64,000 nucleotides of DNA from Prorocentrum cordatum (Eukaryota; Sar; Dinophyceae; Prorocentrales; Prorocentraceae), in the NCBI GenBank assembly GCA_963575745.1, contig CAUYUJ010022392.1:1273715-1337714 (forward strand). The letters run 5' to 3'. Position numbers and translations under genes: made by a program. Shown piece after piece: positions 43,887-54,455 of this stretch. The notes under the pieces were generated by a model that was not told the origin of the DNA, searched no databases, and worked only from the letters and a program-made list of their open reading frames with translations. The number at the start of each line of letters is the position of its first letter. The stretch's first letter is position 1.

Positions 43887-44783
43887 CTAAGGGGAAAGTA
43901 ATGTCGTGGCTCCTGGCGGCAGGCACGGGGCGCCCGCAAAGCTTGCACTGTCGCGCAAGCGGTGACGCATGCTTACTGTACACGCAAGCGTCGGTGTTGC
44001 CAGTTGCCAGATCACTAATGCTCTAGATTCTAGATCGTGCTGTTCGGCGTGCGCGTGGTGCTGCGCGGAGTCCTGTCCGATGGCGAGGCTGGCGACTCCA
44101 CGGGAAACAAACTCATCTGCTGATGCTGTCGACCGCTGGGCTGAGAAGTCCTTCCACTTTGACGGGCCCTTCACTTTCCAACCGTACGGTACCCAACTCT
44201 CTGGGTTGTTCGGGTCCCACGGGGTAGATGGTTCCAGCCCGTTCTCTGTCTTGGTAGCTTCAGTCGTGTAGTCGATCCACCCTTGCGGGTTCTTGACCTG
44301 CCAACCGTTTGGGACCAACGTTTTCTCGTCATCTGGGTCCCACCAGTGAAGGGAGCAAGGGTTCATCGCACGCTTGTTGTAGTCCAAGTTCTCGTCCTCC
44401 TGTGACTTCGTGAAGTCGCGCTCCATGCCGAAGGGCCCCGTCATCGATATGCCATCTTGCAGCACCGCCTTGGCACAGCTGATGTGGTCGATGGCCTTGT
44501 TGATCGTCTCGAGCTGCATCTTCATCATCGTGATGTTGGTGTTCAGCGACATGCACTTCGCTGGGGAGCCGCACCTTTCCGCCTCGCCGCGGACAATGCT
44601 CATGCTGAGTGACCGTTGGTGCTCCTTCAGCAACTCGTGGCCTGCCTGGACTGATTCCACTGCAGCGTTCACCACGCTCTTGCTGCTCTTCAAGATCTGC
44701 TGCGACTGATGGATGCGGTAGTCGTCTGAACTGATCTCCTGCGCCCACGGCCGACCTCCGCGCCCCATGGCCGAGCGATCCAT
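43887..44783 (-). CDS. Hypothetical protein with two WDP..GWxVK..W repeats
   Basis: A 298-residue frame from the ATG at 44783. The first 115 residues are helical (HQSQQILKSSKSVVNAAVES; MQLETINKAIDHISCAKAVL). Then come two related segments of about 34 residues: WWDPDDEKTLVPNGWQVK-NPQGWIDY (about 145-175) and WDPNNPESWVPYGWKVK-GPSKWKDF (about 188-215), with W, P, GW and K in register. The end is Ala/His/Ser-rich. No family was recognised; the Trp-rich repeats resemble a small binding module. The frame is open upstream of ATG to a TAG that forms a good splice acceptor (GTGCAGCCTAG), so an earlier exon is possible. A spliced-leader-like relict lies about 58 bases upstream. It ends just before the AT-rich island. 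Confidence 0.6.
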   Translation of the reverse strand: MDRSAMGRGGRPWAQEISSDDYRIHQSQQILKSSKSVVNAAVESVQAGHELLKEHQRSLSMSIVRGEAERCGSPAKCMSLNTNITMMKMQLETINKAIDHISCAKAVLQDGISMTGPFGMERDFTKSQEDENLDYNKRAMNPCSLHWWDPDDEKTLVPNGWQVKNPQGWIDYTTEATKTENGLEPSTPWDPNNPESWVPYGWKVKGPSKWKDFSAQRSTASADEFVSRGVASLAIGQDSAQHHAHAEQHDLESRALVIWQLATPTLACTVSMRHRLRDSASFAGAPCLPPGATTLLSP

Positions 44784-44841
44784 GGATGTCGGCCTGCGGC
44801 GCTGCGCCTGGGACGTGGCGTCCTAGGCTGCACTCGAAAGT

Positions 44842-44862
44842 TCGAGCCAAGACTGGCAACGG
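44842..44862 (-). other. Degenerate spliced-leader relict 5' of the WDP-repeat gene
   Basis: The minus strand reads CCGTTGCCAGTCTTGGCTCG then A. Against CCGTAGCCATTTTGGCTCA it matches CCGT, GCCA, T, TTGGCTC with two substitutions and one inserted G. It sits about 58 bases before the ATG at 44783. Confidence 0.55.
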
Positions 44863-46126
44863 AGTGAAGGGCAGACTGAAGCCCTAACGCTTCTTAAGTC
44901 CGAAGACATTCAACAACCACCACCAACCCCCTGGGCGTAGGTGGTTTAGGGAGCTTCCTCTTCCAACCACAGCCTTCCGCGGGGAGGGGCTTGCCCCGCT
45001 GTCCCACTCCCCCCCCATGGACATGGACTGGTGAAAAAAAGGGAGGGGGGGGGGGGGAGGGGGGGGGGGGGGGGGGGGGCAGGGCACCCAAAAAGGCATC
45101 AGCGTTATTAATGTGGTGGCCACGTGTTTGCATATTTGGGGGGAGGCAATGCGAATTGCAACCGCCACCGCATTTGACCGTTGTCCTCCAACATGGCCCC
45201 AATAAACGCCCATGAGGCCCCAAGAGGCCCCGCCATTGCCCCACGATGGCCCGAAGAGGCCACAATCACCAAGATGGCCCCACGCTGCCCAACCAGCCCC
45301 ATCCTCGTTCCCCACGGCACCCAAGCCGCCCACGCGCACCCCAGGACCGCCAAGAGACGCCCACTAAGGCGCACCAAGAGGCCACCACGAAGCGCGGTAG
45401 CACAAGGGGCCCCGATGGGCATCCACGAGACTTCGGGCCCTGTTGAGTGCCAATCTCCTCCTGCACCTCATTCATCCTCATACTCATGCTCTCCCCCCTC
45501 CTCCGCATCCTCATCCTCATCATCCTCATCTCTCTCCTCGCCCCCATCATCGGCATCATATTCATCATCCGTGTCCCCACCCATCCATCCATGCATCTAA
45601 GCTCACCCCTGCTCCTCTTCATCCTACCTCCTTCGCGCGGCTCGGTCGGTCCATGCGTGCCCCCGCACGTCGTTGATCACCTCAACTTGCCTGGGCGTCG
45701 TTTCTGGATGAGTTGGTGGGGATGCGCGGAGCGTCCACACTTTCAGCGGGCTGCATTGGTTTCGCATGAGTTGTGCAACCGATGTGTTGGTTACTAGAAC
45801 TAAGATAGCATTAGGAGGCGGGGGCGACGATGCGGAGGTGGAGGATTGATGCACCACTGGCGTACTGCAACTCTTGAGCTCAAATAGCTCGAGCGCAACA
45901 CCATCTTCAACATGTCAATCAGATGCTGAACCGTCTATCTCGACAGGGCCGTCTGACGGCCACGTCGGCACAGCGCTGCCAACAACCCTCAGTGTTAGCT
46001 CAGCTAGTCCTTGAGCGAATGCAGTCGGACTGGGCATAGGGTCCTGCGGGTGTGCACTGATCTCGCCGCTCGCCGACTCTGTGGCCAACCGTCGTCACCC
46101 CCGTGCCAACCGCTTATGCCAAACAA
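44863..46126. other. Spacer with G run, minisatellite and a dispersed repeat copy
   Basis: 45045-45079 is almost pure G. 45190-45400 is CCAAGA/GCCCCA-type minisatellite. 45480-45560 is CTC/CATC-rich. 45686-45735 carries the dispersed element (GGGCGTCGTTTCTGGATGAG then TTGGTGGGGATGCGCGGAGC). No gene recognised. Confidence 0.6.
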
Positions 46127-47113
46127 TTAAACAGGAGGCCCCAACAGGCCCCATGAGCTGCACCCACTCCTTGATTTTAACACGCTGGAAATCATGAGCC
46201 CGCCAGGTTTCCACACCCGCAAGTCCAATGAACCAGCAGCCGCGGTGCTGGATGCCATCTGCGGCCTCGAGTCGGCGAGCGTGGAGATGAGGGCATCTGG
46301 CAGGTTCGTGGCAATGATCATCTCCACGAGGCTGGCACAACCAAGCTCCGCCTGGTGAGTTGTCACAAGTCGTGCGCCAACCATTTCAAGAACCCGCTTG
46401 ACTGGTGGATATTCGTAAAACTTGGACTCGGACGACTGCACGATTATGAAATACACGCCCCTAGTGTTTGCGATCCACGCGAGCATCGCCACTGCACAAG
46501 CAATGGTGTTCGTGATCTTTGCACGTACATCACCAGTCGAACCATGAACATTGACATGTCGACCTGCAGTGAACCACTTGGGAGTACTCCAGCACGAACT
46601 ATTTGGCCTCATGAGAACCGTACCGCCCGCATGCACTGCGTACACCAATTTACATGCATAAGCGATCCCTGTAGTAGTGCTGAGATTTTCTGTCCAATGC
46701 CGTGTATCAACATCGAACTCACGCACTCTGTTGTCGCCAGCGTACATGAGCCAGAACGAGTAATCTCCACGACCAGAATACAGCTCGTACCATGGACGTG
46801 CACGCGGACGTGCCGTGCACATGTAGACTCGTGCCGTGGACGCGTAGTGCCGCTGCACATGCATGATTGCCGCATCGACCATGGCAAACTCTGAAGCATC
46901 GACTGGCACATTCGTGTTGGCGTACACATCCTCGCGAAATTCCCAAGGAATGCCCTTGGGCGACGCATGTTTGTCAATCCACACAGGTATTGGCGCGTGA
47001 GGCTGCCCAACCAACGCAAGCCTAGACTCATCAGCGTCATATGTCTGTCCATTGCAGCGGAGATCCCTGCCTCGTCGGGCCATGGTGGGTACACGTGGCA
47101 GGGCACTGCGCAT
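46127..47113 (-). CDS. Methyltransferase-like protein of a dinoflagellate multicopy family
   Basis: A 328-residue uninterrupted frame from the ATG at 47113; a second ATG lies at 47083. At about residue 108 it reads WYELYSGRGDYSFWLMYAG, which fits the SAM-binding 'ELFAGxG' motif I, then VREFDVDTRHW with the acidic residue expected at the end of strand 2. GGTVLMRPNSSCWSTPKWF at about 168 corresponds to the 'PPCSSW' block, but the Pro-Pro-Cys is not kept. GVYFIIVQSSESKFYEYPPV at about 226 corresponds to 'FIIEQP.SS.....P'. From memory, proteins with this layout recur across dinoflagellate genomes; their function is unknown to me. Loss of PPC and of the Pro in EQP suggests no cytosine methylation activity. 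An SL-like relict ends seven bases before the ATG. Confidence 0.65.
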   Translation of the reverse strand: MRSALPRVPTMARRGRDLRCNGQTYDADESRLALVGQPHAPIPVWIDKHASPKGIPWEFREDVYANTNVPVDASEFAMVDAAIMHVQRHYASTARVYMCTARPRARPWYELYSGRGDYSFWLMYAGDNRVREFDVDTRHWTENLSTTTGIAYACKLVYAVHAGGTVLMRPNSSCWSTPKWFTAGRHVNVHGSTGDVRAKITNTIACAVAMLAWIANTRGVYFIIVQSSESKFYEYPPVKRVLEMVGARLVTTHQAELGCASLVEMIIATNLPDALISTLADSRPQMASSTAAAGSLDLRVWKPGGLMISSVLKSRSGCSSWGLLGPPV

Positions 47114-47120
47114 AAAGATA

Positions 47121-47146
47121 CATCAGCCATAACATGGCTACGACGG
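47121..47146 (-). other. Degenerate spliced-leader-like string 5' of the methyltransferase-like gene
   Basis: The minus strand reads CCGTCGTAGCCATGTTATGG then CTGATG. CGTAGCCAT is exact leader sequence, then TT and TGGCT follow with two extra bases. It is weaker than the others alone, but its place, seven bases from the ATG, matches the pattern of the neighbouring genes. Confidence 0.4.
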
Positions 47147-47893
47147 TGTGACATCGATCGGAGAGGGATGTCGCTATGCCACCTTCGCCGGGGGGGGGGG
47201 GTGCGGGATGGTGGGGCGGGGGGGGGGGCGAGGATGAGAAGACGGGTGCCGATGCGTTTGGAGAAGGGGCGGGTGTGGGCGACGCTGAAGTGAGGAACCT
47301 GTGCCATGCGATGGCGTGCCTCCTGTCAGACGGACAGGACGAGGAATGCACGACCAGCCTCCGATGGTTCACGCTCAACCTATCAGCTGCAGCGACGTTC
47401 AACGCAAATCACTGGTACCCACTGAAAACTCAATGATGTTTCAACGCGTACTGGCATGTATGTCTTAATGGTGTAACATGTGTGTTGCTGTATGATAGTT
47501 TGCTGCGCTGACTGTTTGCGATGCCTGGTTTTTTTTTATAGGTGGATTGCCCGTTCGAACTACTGCTGGTTCACATCCTCGCGCGTGTCGCGCTGTGTTT
47601 GGTTGTGCGTGGTCGGCGGTTTCCTGTTGTATTTCGTTTGTTGGTATGCCAACTCATGTTTTCCATAGCACCGCTCGGTGATCATCCTCACCTGGGCGCA
47701 CCCTCGCACGCGCGTCAAAAAAGACGAGCTGATCGCAAGGACGGCTGGCTGGTGCGGGGGGGAGGGGTGTGCGAGTAGGGATGCGGAGCCCTCTCGATAG
47801 CACCTCAGCCCGAGACTTGATATAGGTAGGAGGGAGTGGTCGGGTGAGAGAGAAAGTGATAGCATGCCCCACGACTGCGCGTGAGCTCGGCGC
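47147..47893. other. Intergenic spacer
   Basis: 47189-47230 is G-rich. 47529-47537 is a T run followed by ATAGG. No gene recognised. This is the 3' flank of the transposase-like gene. Confidence 0.5.
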
Positions 47894-50344
47894 TTACGCT
47901 GCGCCCCCGCCGAAAAACAGTCTGCCCCTGCCGCGGCCGAGGTGCCCGAACAAATCGAGCTTCTCGAAGCATCGAACCTCCCAATTCCTCTGATGCACGC
48001 TTGCCGAAACTAGTGCTGCTTGCAAGTTCAGAGACTCGTCTTCAAACGTTGCATAGTACAATGGATTACCGTGCTTGTGTATCCTACGAGTCATGTGTAT
48101 GAAAAAATGATGCTTAAACAGCAGGGGCGTGCCCGACAGCTTCATAAACTCATTATGGCAACGCGCCAGGTCCAGCAACTGCTGCACCACCTCACGGGGT
48201 ATCTGCATGGGCGATCTCTTTAAAACTTGCATGTAGTGATGCAGCGCAAGGGCAGCATGATGAAGCGGTATGCCGTGCCTCATTTGATACGCGCGCAGCC
48301 CAGACAAGTACACCGCCCATGGCAACATTGCGTTTGTTTCCGAACCCCTTGTTTTCATCATAGGAATATACTCGTGTCCAATCATAGTTTTTCTAGACGT
48401 TTGATCCTGTAGTCCTGTGGAATATCATTTTCGTCGTACCAGCTAAACAATTGCTCTTCGAGCCGCTCGATACCACACGACGACGCTGTTTCGAAGCCAC
48501 CGCTGATATGCCATGGGTTCAATCGCAAGACGCTCCATAATATTGCTGATATAACTCTCTGATGGATCCCTAAGTACAAAATGTGCAACACATCGAGCAT
48601 GAAGGCCAGCGTGGGGGACACATATATAAGTGGGCTGAACATTGGGTTTCTATGGTTCAGAGGGTCTATGCACGCTTGACCGAAGAAATTAGGCCGCCAA
48701 AACACTGCAACAAATGGCAGCTGTATGGCGCTGAACTCTCCTACGTCTGGCAACTGTGGCGTCGGTTCCAATCTGTCGCCTGCTTTCAGGCCGAACCTCG
48801 GGACATCCCGTAGCAACACTCTCCCGCGGACGTGGGCTTTGCGCTTGTCCCAGAACATCATCTCCTCGCGTATCACCTGTCAGCGGGCCGATGCTTAGTT
48901 GCGCGTGCCCGGACATTGTGCGGTGGGGTCGCTGCTGCTGCTTATGTAGATGTGTAAGTGCGTGTGTGTGTGAGAGAGGGAGAGAGTGGGTGATGGTGTG
49001 TGTGTGCGTGCGTGTGTGCGCATGTGTGTTTGCATATGTGTGTACCTGTACGGAATTTCTATACATGTATGTGCATATACATATATATATATATATATAT
49101 ATACACACAAATCTTTGTGCAGTCGCGTACGCGGTGCCTAAGAACTGGCTGGGGATAGGTGGGGAGGGGCGTGGGGACATGTATACCTATCTGGCTCACA
49201 CCCCTCCCCGCACCCATCCAGTCGGTTCCCAGGCACCTGGGCCCTTCCATCCATGGCGTTTATATGCAGCACGGACAGCGCAGCATCGCCTGCATGCGAT
49301 CCGCCTCGGTCGATATGAGCACCTGCACTTCGCACGATTGGCAGTCAGCCTCGTAGTCGTCCAGGTCGTCTGGCATACCCCACACGTCATCATACAACGT
49401 GACGTCGGTGTAGTCGTGCATGGTGTCGGCGAACGTCCTACACATCATGCACGGCCTCCACCCACTCCCGAGGCCGCGGAGGCCGAATGTGGTCGATTGT
49501 TCGATCAGGTCGCCCTTTATCCACACAACCAGCCCTTTCCGTATGGCATCACCCGCTGTTGTTGCTCTAGGATCGTGTGTTGGCCATTGGCTGTGGTCAT
49601 GCCTACGGTGCGGCTTGTGGCCGTGGATCAGTGCCACCAACGACCATTTGATTGCCGACATGACTTGGTACACCGTGCACCATCCACGGCAGCCACACTT
49701 GCATTGTTCTGATTTTTCAGGGTTGCCAGAGTGTGCCTGCGGCGCGTCCACACATTATACATGAAGAGCGCTGTTACTGAATCTGTTTTTTTTCCGACTC
49801 GCTCTGAGCGCGTATATCTGATCCCGCCCACATACAAGCACAGTAGCAACGGGCAGTTCTCTCTGCCGATGTGTTGAAGCCCTGGGTGCCAAGAGTAAAG
49901 GTCATGCGTATCTTGGACACGTGCGTCAGGCTGCACCGATTCCACAGACAATGATTCAGTCGTGTCCACTTCTAACTGGATGGCCTCATGAGCTGGTAGA
50001 ATCGGTATTTCTTTGATCGTCCGCCCACCACGCCCAGCGGTCGGAACTTCGATCAAGTAGTAGGTAGACTCAGGCTTTCTTGGAATAACTCGGTCGAGAT
50101 GTTTCTGAAAATTACCACCATTGTTACGATCGGGGTTGAGAGCGAGCGAGGCGGTCTGACCCTCCATCCCAGCTTGTTTGCAAAAGAAGGCAATCGAGCA
50201 CACGTCCTTCGCCGTCATGGGTCGGGATCCAGCGTGCATCTCCAACAGATACTTGTAGAGGGCCGAGCTCGAGGCGTGCATTTGCCTGGCACGCGCCTGA
50301 GAGGCATCATCCCACGGGCTTGGAGGTTGAAGCCACGGAAACAT
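47894..50344 (-). CDS. Transposase-like protein (CACTA/DUF4218-like layout), two exons, two one-base breaks
   Basis: Exon 1 runs from the ATG at 50344 to 49290, exon 2 from 48876 to 47894, about 680 residues. Exon 1 starts MFPWLQPPSPWDDASQARAR. After a one-base break in the run at 49713-49717 it reads QCKCGCRGWCTVYQVMSAIK, then TTFGLRGLGSGWRPCMMC. Exon 2 reads MFWDKRKAHVRGRVLLRDVP, GDRLEPTPQLPDVGEF and AFMLDVLHILYLGIHQRVIS. After a second break at 48388-48392 it continues FKHHFFIHMTRRIHKHGNPL and YYATFEDESLNLQAALVSAS. The Cys-rich middle, the DVLH box and a late HH...H.GN...F.DES block follow the order seen in CACTA-type transposases (DVMH; HNL.H..G....F..E). This is a family resemblance by eye, not a proven match. 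Similar proteins recur in dinoflagellates (from memory). Each break is repaired by one added A. Confidence 0.6.
48877..49289 (-). other. Probable GC-AG intron full of TG and TA repeats
   Basis: The donor reads ATGCAG then GCGATG (GC donor) and the acceptor reads CCGCTGACAG then GTGATA. Both are phase 0, so the protein joins as ...STEADRMQ / VIREEMMFWDK... The 413-base intron contains (TG)n at 48955-49040 and (TA)n at 49078-49102. GC-AG introns are common in dinoflagellates. Confidence 0.65.
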
Positions 50345-50361
50345 GTGCACCTAGCGCTCGG

Positions 50362-50383
50362 GAGCCAAAACGGCTAGATACGG
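50362..50383 (-). other. Spliced-leader relict 5' of the transposase-like gene
   Basis: The minus strand reads CCGTA, TCTA, then GCCGTTTTGGCTC. Without the four-base insertion it is the leader with one substitution (A to G in GCCATTTT). The ATG lies 18 bases downstream, after CGCTAG, which would serve as an acceptor. Confidence 0.6.
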
Positions 50384-50798
50384 AAAGGAACCGATCGGGG
50401 AGGGGAATGTTGAGGGAGATGACGGGGCGGAGGGGGTGGAGGCGGAGGGCAGATGCGAGGCAGGGGCGCCCCCTGTTGGCCTGCAGGCGGGAGGGGCGCG
50501 CGCCGGGCGCGCGAAAGGAACGCTGAAATCAGGGCCACTGGCGATTTCAGCACGCCCAACGCACACTCCGTTCAGCCCTCCGAGCTAGGCTGAGGTTGAG
50601 GGTGATTGAGTCTGAATGTTAGTGTGTCTGACTGTTCATGAGTCCGCGTGAGTGAGTCTGCGAGTGAGCCTGAGAGCCAGTGGGTCCGGATACGAGTGCG
50701 TCTGGAGGTGGTGAAACCAGCGCGAGTTGGATGAGGAGAAGAGTTAGAGGTTACGAGTTGTAAATGGTGCGAGTTGCCGTTGGTATTTTGATGTTGGT

Positions 50799-50891
<93 letters not shown>

Positions 50892-51272
50892 CCATTGCCT
50901 CCCGGAATGTTTGTGCAGTTCTCACATGTCACGATTTCAAAAAATCAACGGATTTCACTGTTTTTTCACTGATTTGTCATGCGTGTTTTTGCATATATAT
51001 ATATATAGTGTTGTGTGGGATTCCACAACTTTCAACATATTTCAACGATAGTTCACTGATTTTTCAACTCGGTATTTGGGCATCAGGCATTGCAAATATT
51101 ATGGTTGTGCGTGTGTTGTTTGTGCTGACGGCGTGTGATTGCTCGTTGGGTGTTGTGATTTTCGAGGAGTGTACGTGTTTTTGTGTTTGATGGCGTGTGT
51201 TTGTTCGTTCTGTGCGTGTGTGTGTTTAGTAGTTTGCTTGTTTGATCATGTGTGTCCATGCGTTTGGTGTGT

Positions 51273-51304
<32 letters not shown>

Positions 51305-51707
51305 GTGTGTTGCTCTCGTTGGACGTGTTAACCTCGCTCATTGCTGGACCTGTACGGCACACATGGGCGAGGCGGACTGTGCTGGGAGCACGACGGGGAG
51401 CATTCTCTCACGCTGAGATCTTGCTGGCAAGCTGTGCGGCACCTTTCGTGTCACGCGCGCCGAGAGGACTGCGGCGTGCGAACGTCTTAATCGCACCGAG
51501 TTCCGTGAGCCACCACGCGAACCCGAAACAGCACGTCACATGGGATAGGCCGAGGTACCGCAACTTATTGCATGAACCTGTACCCATTGCCACATGTCGG
51601 CCCCCCCATGTGTTCAAACGAAAGCTGAACACGTGCCTGTATACATACCTATGCTACTAAATGAGCTTGGCGTTGAACGCCACCGAGCAGCGCATGGATC
51701 GCGTTGT
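50384..51707. other. Intergenic spacer with a 92-base T run
   Basis: 50580-50720 has GAGTGAGTCTG-like repeats. 50800-50891 is an unbroken run of 92 T (92 A on the minus strand). 50996-51006 is (AT)n, and 51130-51310 is TGTG-rich. No gene recognised. This is the 3' flank of the gene ending at 51708, and the A run could be a retroposed poly(A) tail. Confidence 0.6.
50800..50891 (-). repeat. Poly(A) run of 92 bases (minus strand)
   Basis: T at every position from 50800 to 50891. In the sense of the surrounding genes it is A92. The length is beyond usual genomic A tracts and fits either a young poly(A) tail or a slippage-expanded run. Confidence 0.9.
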
Positions 51708-53370
51708 CTAGATGTTGGCCAGCCTCTGCTTCTCCCTGTGCATGTTCTGCAGGCAGGTGATCTCGGCCTTGAGCTTCTTCAGCGGCGGCTCCAGGGCAGG
51801 GGTCACGGACGCGATCTTGTCGTCGAAGGTCTCCTCTGCCATCTGGCTCTTCACTTTTACGATGTCAGTGATCAAAATCTCTTTGATGAATTGGCTCCCC
51901 ATGGCGGCCGGGACCAGCGCGTTCAGGCTCTCCTGCAGGCCCGAGACGCCCTCGGAGTTGTTGGCCCACTTCCATTCGGGCAGCGACTTGATGTTGTCCA
52001 GGATGAGGTTTGCTTGGGCCACGGTCTGTCCGTACTCCGAGATGGACGTATGCGCGCATTCCATGTTTGCTTTCTGCGTCTTCTTGAGCTGCTTGATCCT
52101 CTCCTTCTCCTGCTCGGCGTCGGCAGTCTTCCCGTCGACGTCACCCGTCTGCGCGGTGCCCGCCTTCGCCTTAGCTTTCCTCTCGGCATTTTCTTCGCCC
52201 TTGGTGTCGGCTGTGGTGGTGTCACATTCTCGATGTTGCGCTTCTTCGTCGGGTCTATCACGTTGTCTCTTCCTCCCAGAACTGCTGGAGCCGCTGAAGC
52301 CGTTCCGCCTCCCGCGATTGTCACTGGAGCAGCTGGAGTCGGTTGGGCCGTTGGAATGGTTGGAATTGCGGCGTTCTTGTCCATCATCTCAGTGATATCG
52401 CTGCATTGCTTCTCGAACTTGTATTTGTACCCCGACTTCATGTACGAGTACTCCATGCGTTTGCCCTGCCAGTTGTACTTGCACCAATATCCGCCCAACT
52501 TGATGCAACTGAGGCAGATATTGAGCGCGGCCTCCGCTCCCGATGACGTGATCCCTGTCCCAGACTCCTTGCCTGCAATGACCTCGAACGGCTCGTAGGT
52601 GCCGAACTCAGCCCAGCTCCCCGCCATATTCTCCACCAATGCGCATCTTCTGGTATTTTACCCACTCCTCGTCGAACCACCTCTTGCGGAAGTCTGCCTT
52701 CGCGATGTTCCCTTTGGTGGTCTCGTATTTCTTTCCCTCATCTGGGTTCGCATCCAAGAAGGTCTGGAAGCGGTTGCCCAATGCGCCCCTCGACGGTGCG
52801 ACGCCCGTTGCATGGGCTTCTTCCAGGAATCGGTCTTTCGTCTTGTCGCCGTCCTCCGCCTGCTTGTTGAAGCATGCATTCTGGACGGCCGTCAACTTCG
52901 CGTTGCCTTGCGCCTGATTGTAGATGTCAGTCAGCTTGGAGACCAGCTGGGACAAGCTCGCTGGTTCATTGGTGCGCATGGGGTCATTCGGGAGCTGAGT
53001 CAAGTTGGCGACCTCGTCCCGCGACGACGCGTCCTGCGACCCCAGCTGTTGGATGCCGATCTCCGCCAGCGGCGCAGCTTGCAGGCCGATCTCCGCCAGC
53101 GGCGCAGCCTGCAAGCCGATCTCACCGAGCGGCGCCGCCTGCAAGCCGATCTCACCGAGCGGCGCCGCCTGCAAGCCGATGGGGCCGAGGTGCGGGGCGA
53201 GCGCATGAAGTGGTGGAGGTGCTCCAGGCGGCGCACCGTCCTCGGGCTAAGCGCACGCGCGCCAAACCGACGCAACGCACGAAACACAGCTTGAACATCA
53301 TTGAAACCGATGGCCTCGACATTTCAAGCTGGTCCAGACGGTGCGCGCGCGTGCGCACGTACGCGTGCGC

Positions 53371-53463
<93 letters not shown>

Positions 53464-54423
53464 TGCGTGTGTGTGTGTGTGTGTGTTCGTGTGCGTTGTG
53501 TGTGCGAGTGTGTGTGCGTGTGTGTGGGTGGGTGAGTGCGTGCGTGCGTGCGTTCGTGCGTGCGTGCGTGTGCACGGGCATGCGTGTTCGTGAGTGCGCG
53601 TGCGCGCGCACGTGCGCGCGCGCGTGTGAAAACTAGATGACACGCGGACCCTCGTCCCCCTCGCAAGGGGGACGAGTACGGTGATAGAGGCGTTGAATGC
53701 CCAGCTGTCTGGCTGGCGGTCGTGAGGCCACGGCGACGAGCCCGCCCCCTCGACTGTCATGTGGCCGCCCGTGGCGGCGTCGTGCTTGATGTTGCCGATG
53801 TCTGTGCCGTGGTCGCTGTTGCCCTTGCCGATCTCGGTGTCGCCGCCCTTGTCGTTGGAGCCGCGCGTGTCCTCGAACGTGTCCTTGGCGCTGGCGTCGC
53901 CAGCTCCCGCGACGTCGGGGCTGCGACGCTGGTGCTTCGTCTGGGTGAGGGGCGCCTCGTCGCTGTCATCCATGGCCACATCGGTTGCGCTCCTCTTGCC
54001 ACTCACGGCATTGGCGTCGACGCCCTTGTCACGGGAATCGTCGCTGTCGGTGATCTCAACCACGGTGTCAGTGCGGCGTGGGTTGTTGATGTCGTCTCCG
54101 CTGGAGGCCGCACCATCGCCGCTGATCTGGCCCTTGGAGCCGCCAGTGCCGTCGTCAGCGCCCTGGTCGACGCCCTTGGTCTCGGAGCCGTCCTGGCGGC
54201 GATCAGGAGGGGGCAACGATGTCCGACGAGGGGCAGGGCGAGGAGGAGGAGGGTGATTGTGACCAAAATTGGCATCAGGATGAACATGAACTCCCTGGGG
54301 GGCCCCTCGGATAACCACTGGCGAGGGTATCGACGTTCGGCTTGAACCCGCACGAGGTCCTCCAAATCCCCCTTAGAACGCTCGCCCACGGGGGACTCGT
54401 CCTCAGGGCAGTCAGATGTAAGC

Positions 54424-54455
<32 letters not shown>

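Noticed and set aside
51708-53246. Trying to splice away the frame slips near 52620 and 52245
   Set aside because: No GT-AG or GC-AG pair of believable length restored the frame; left as indels or unknown introns.
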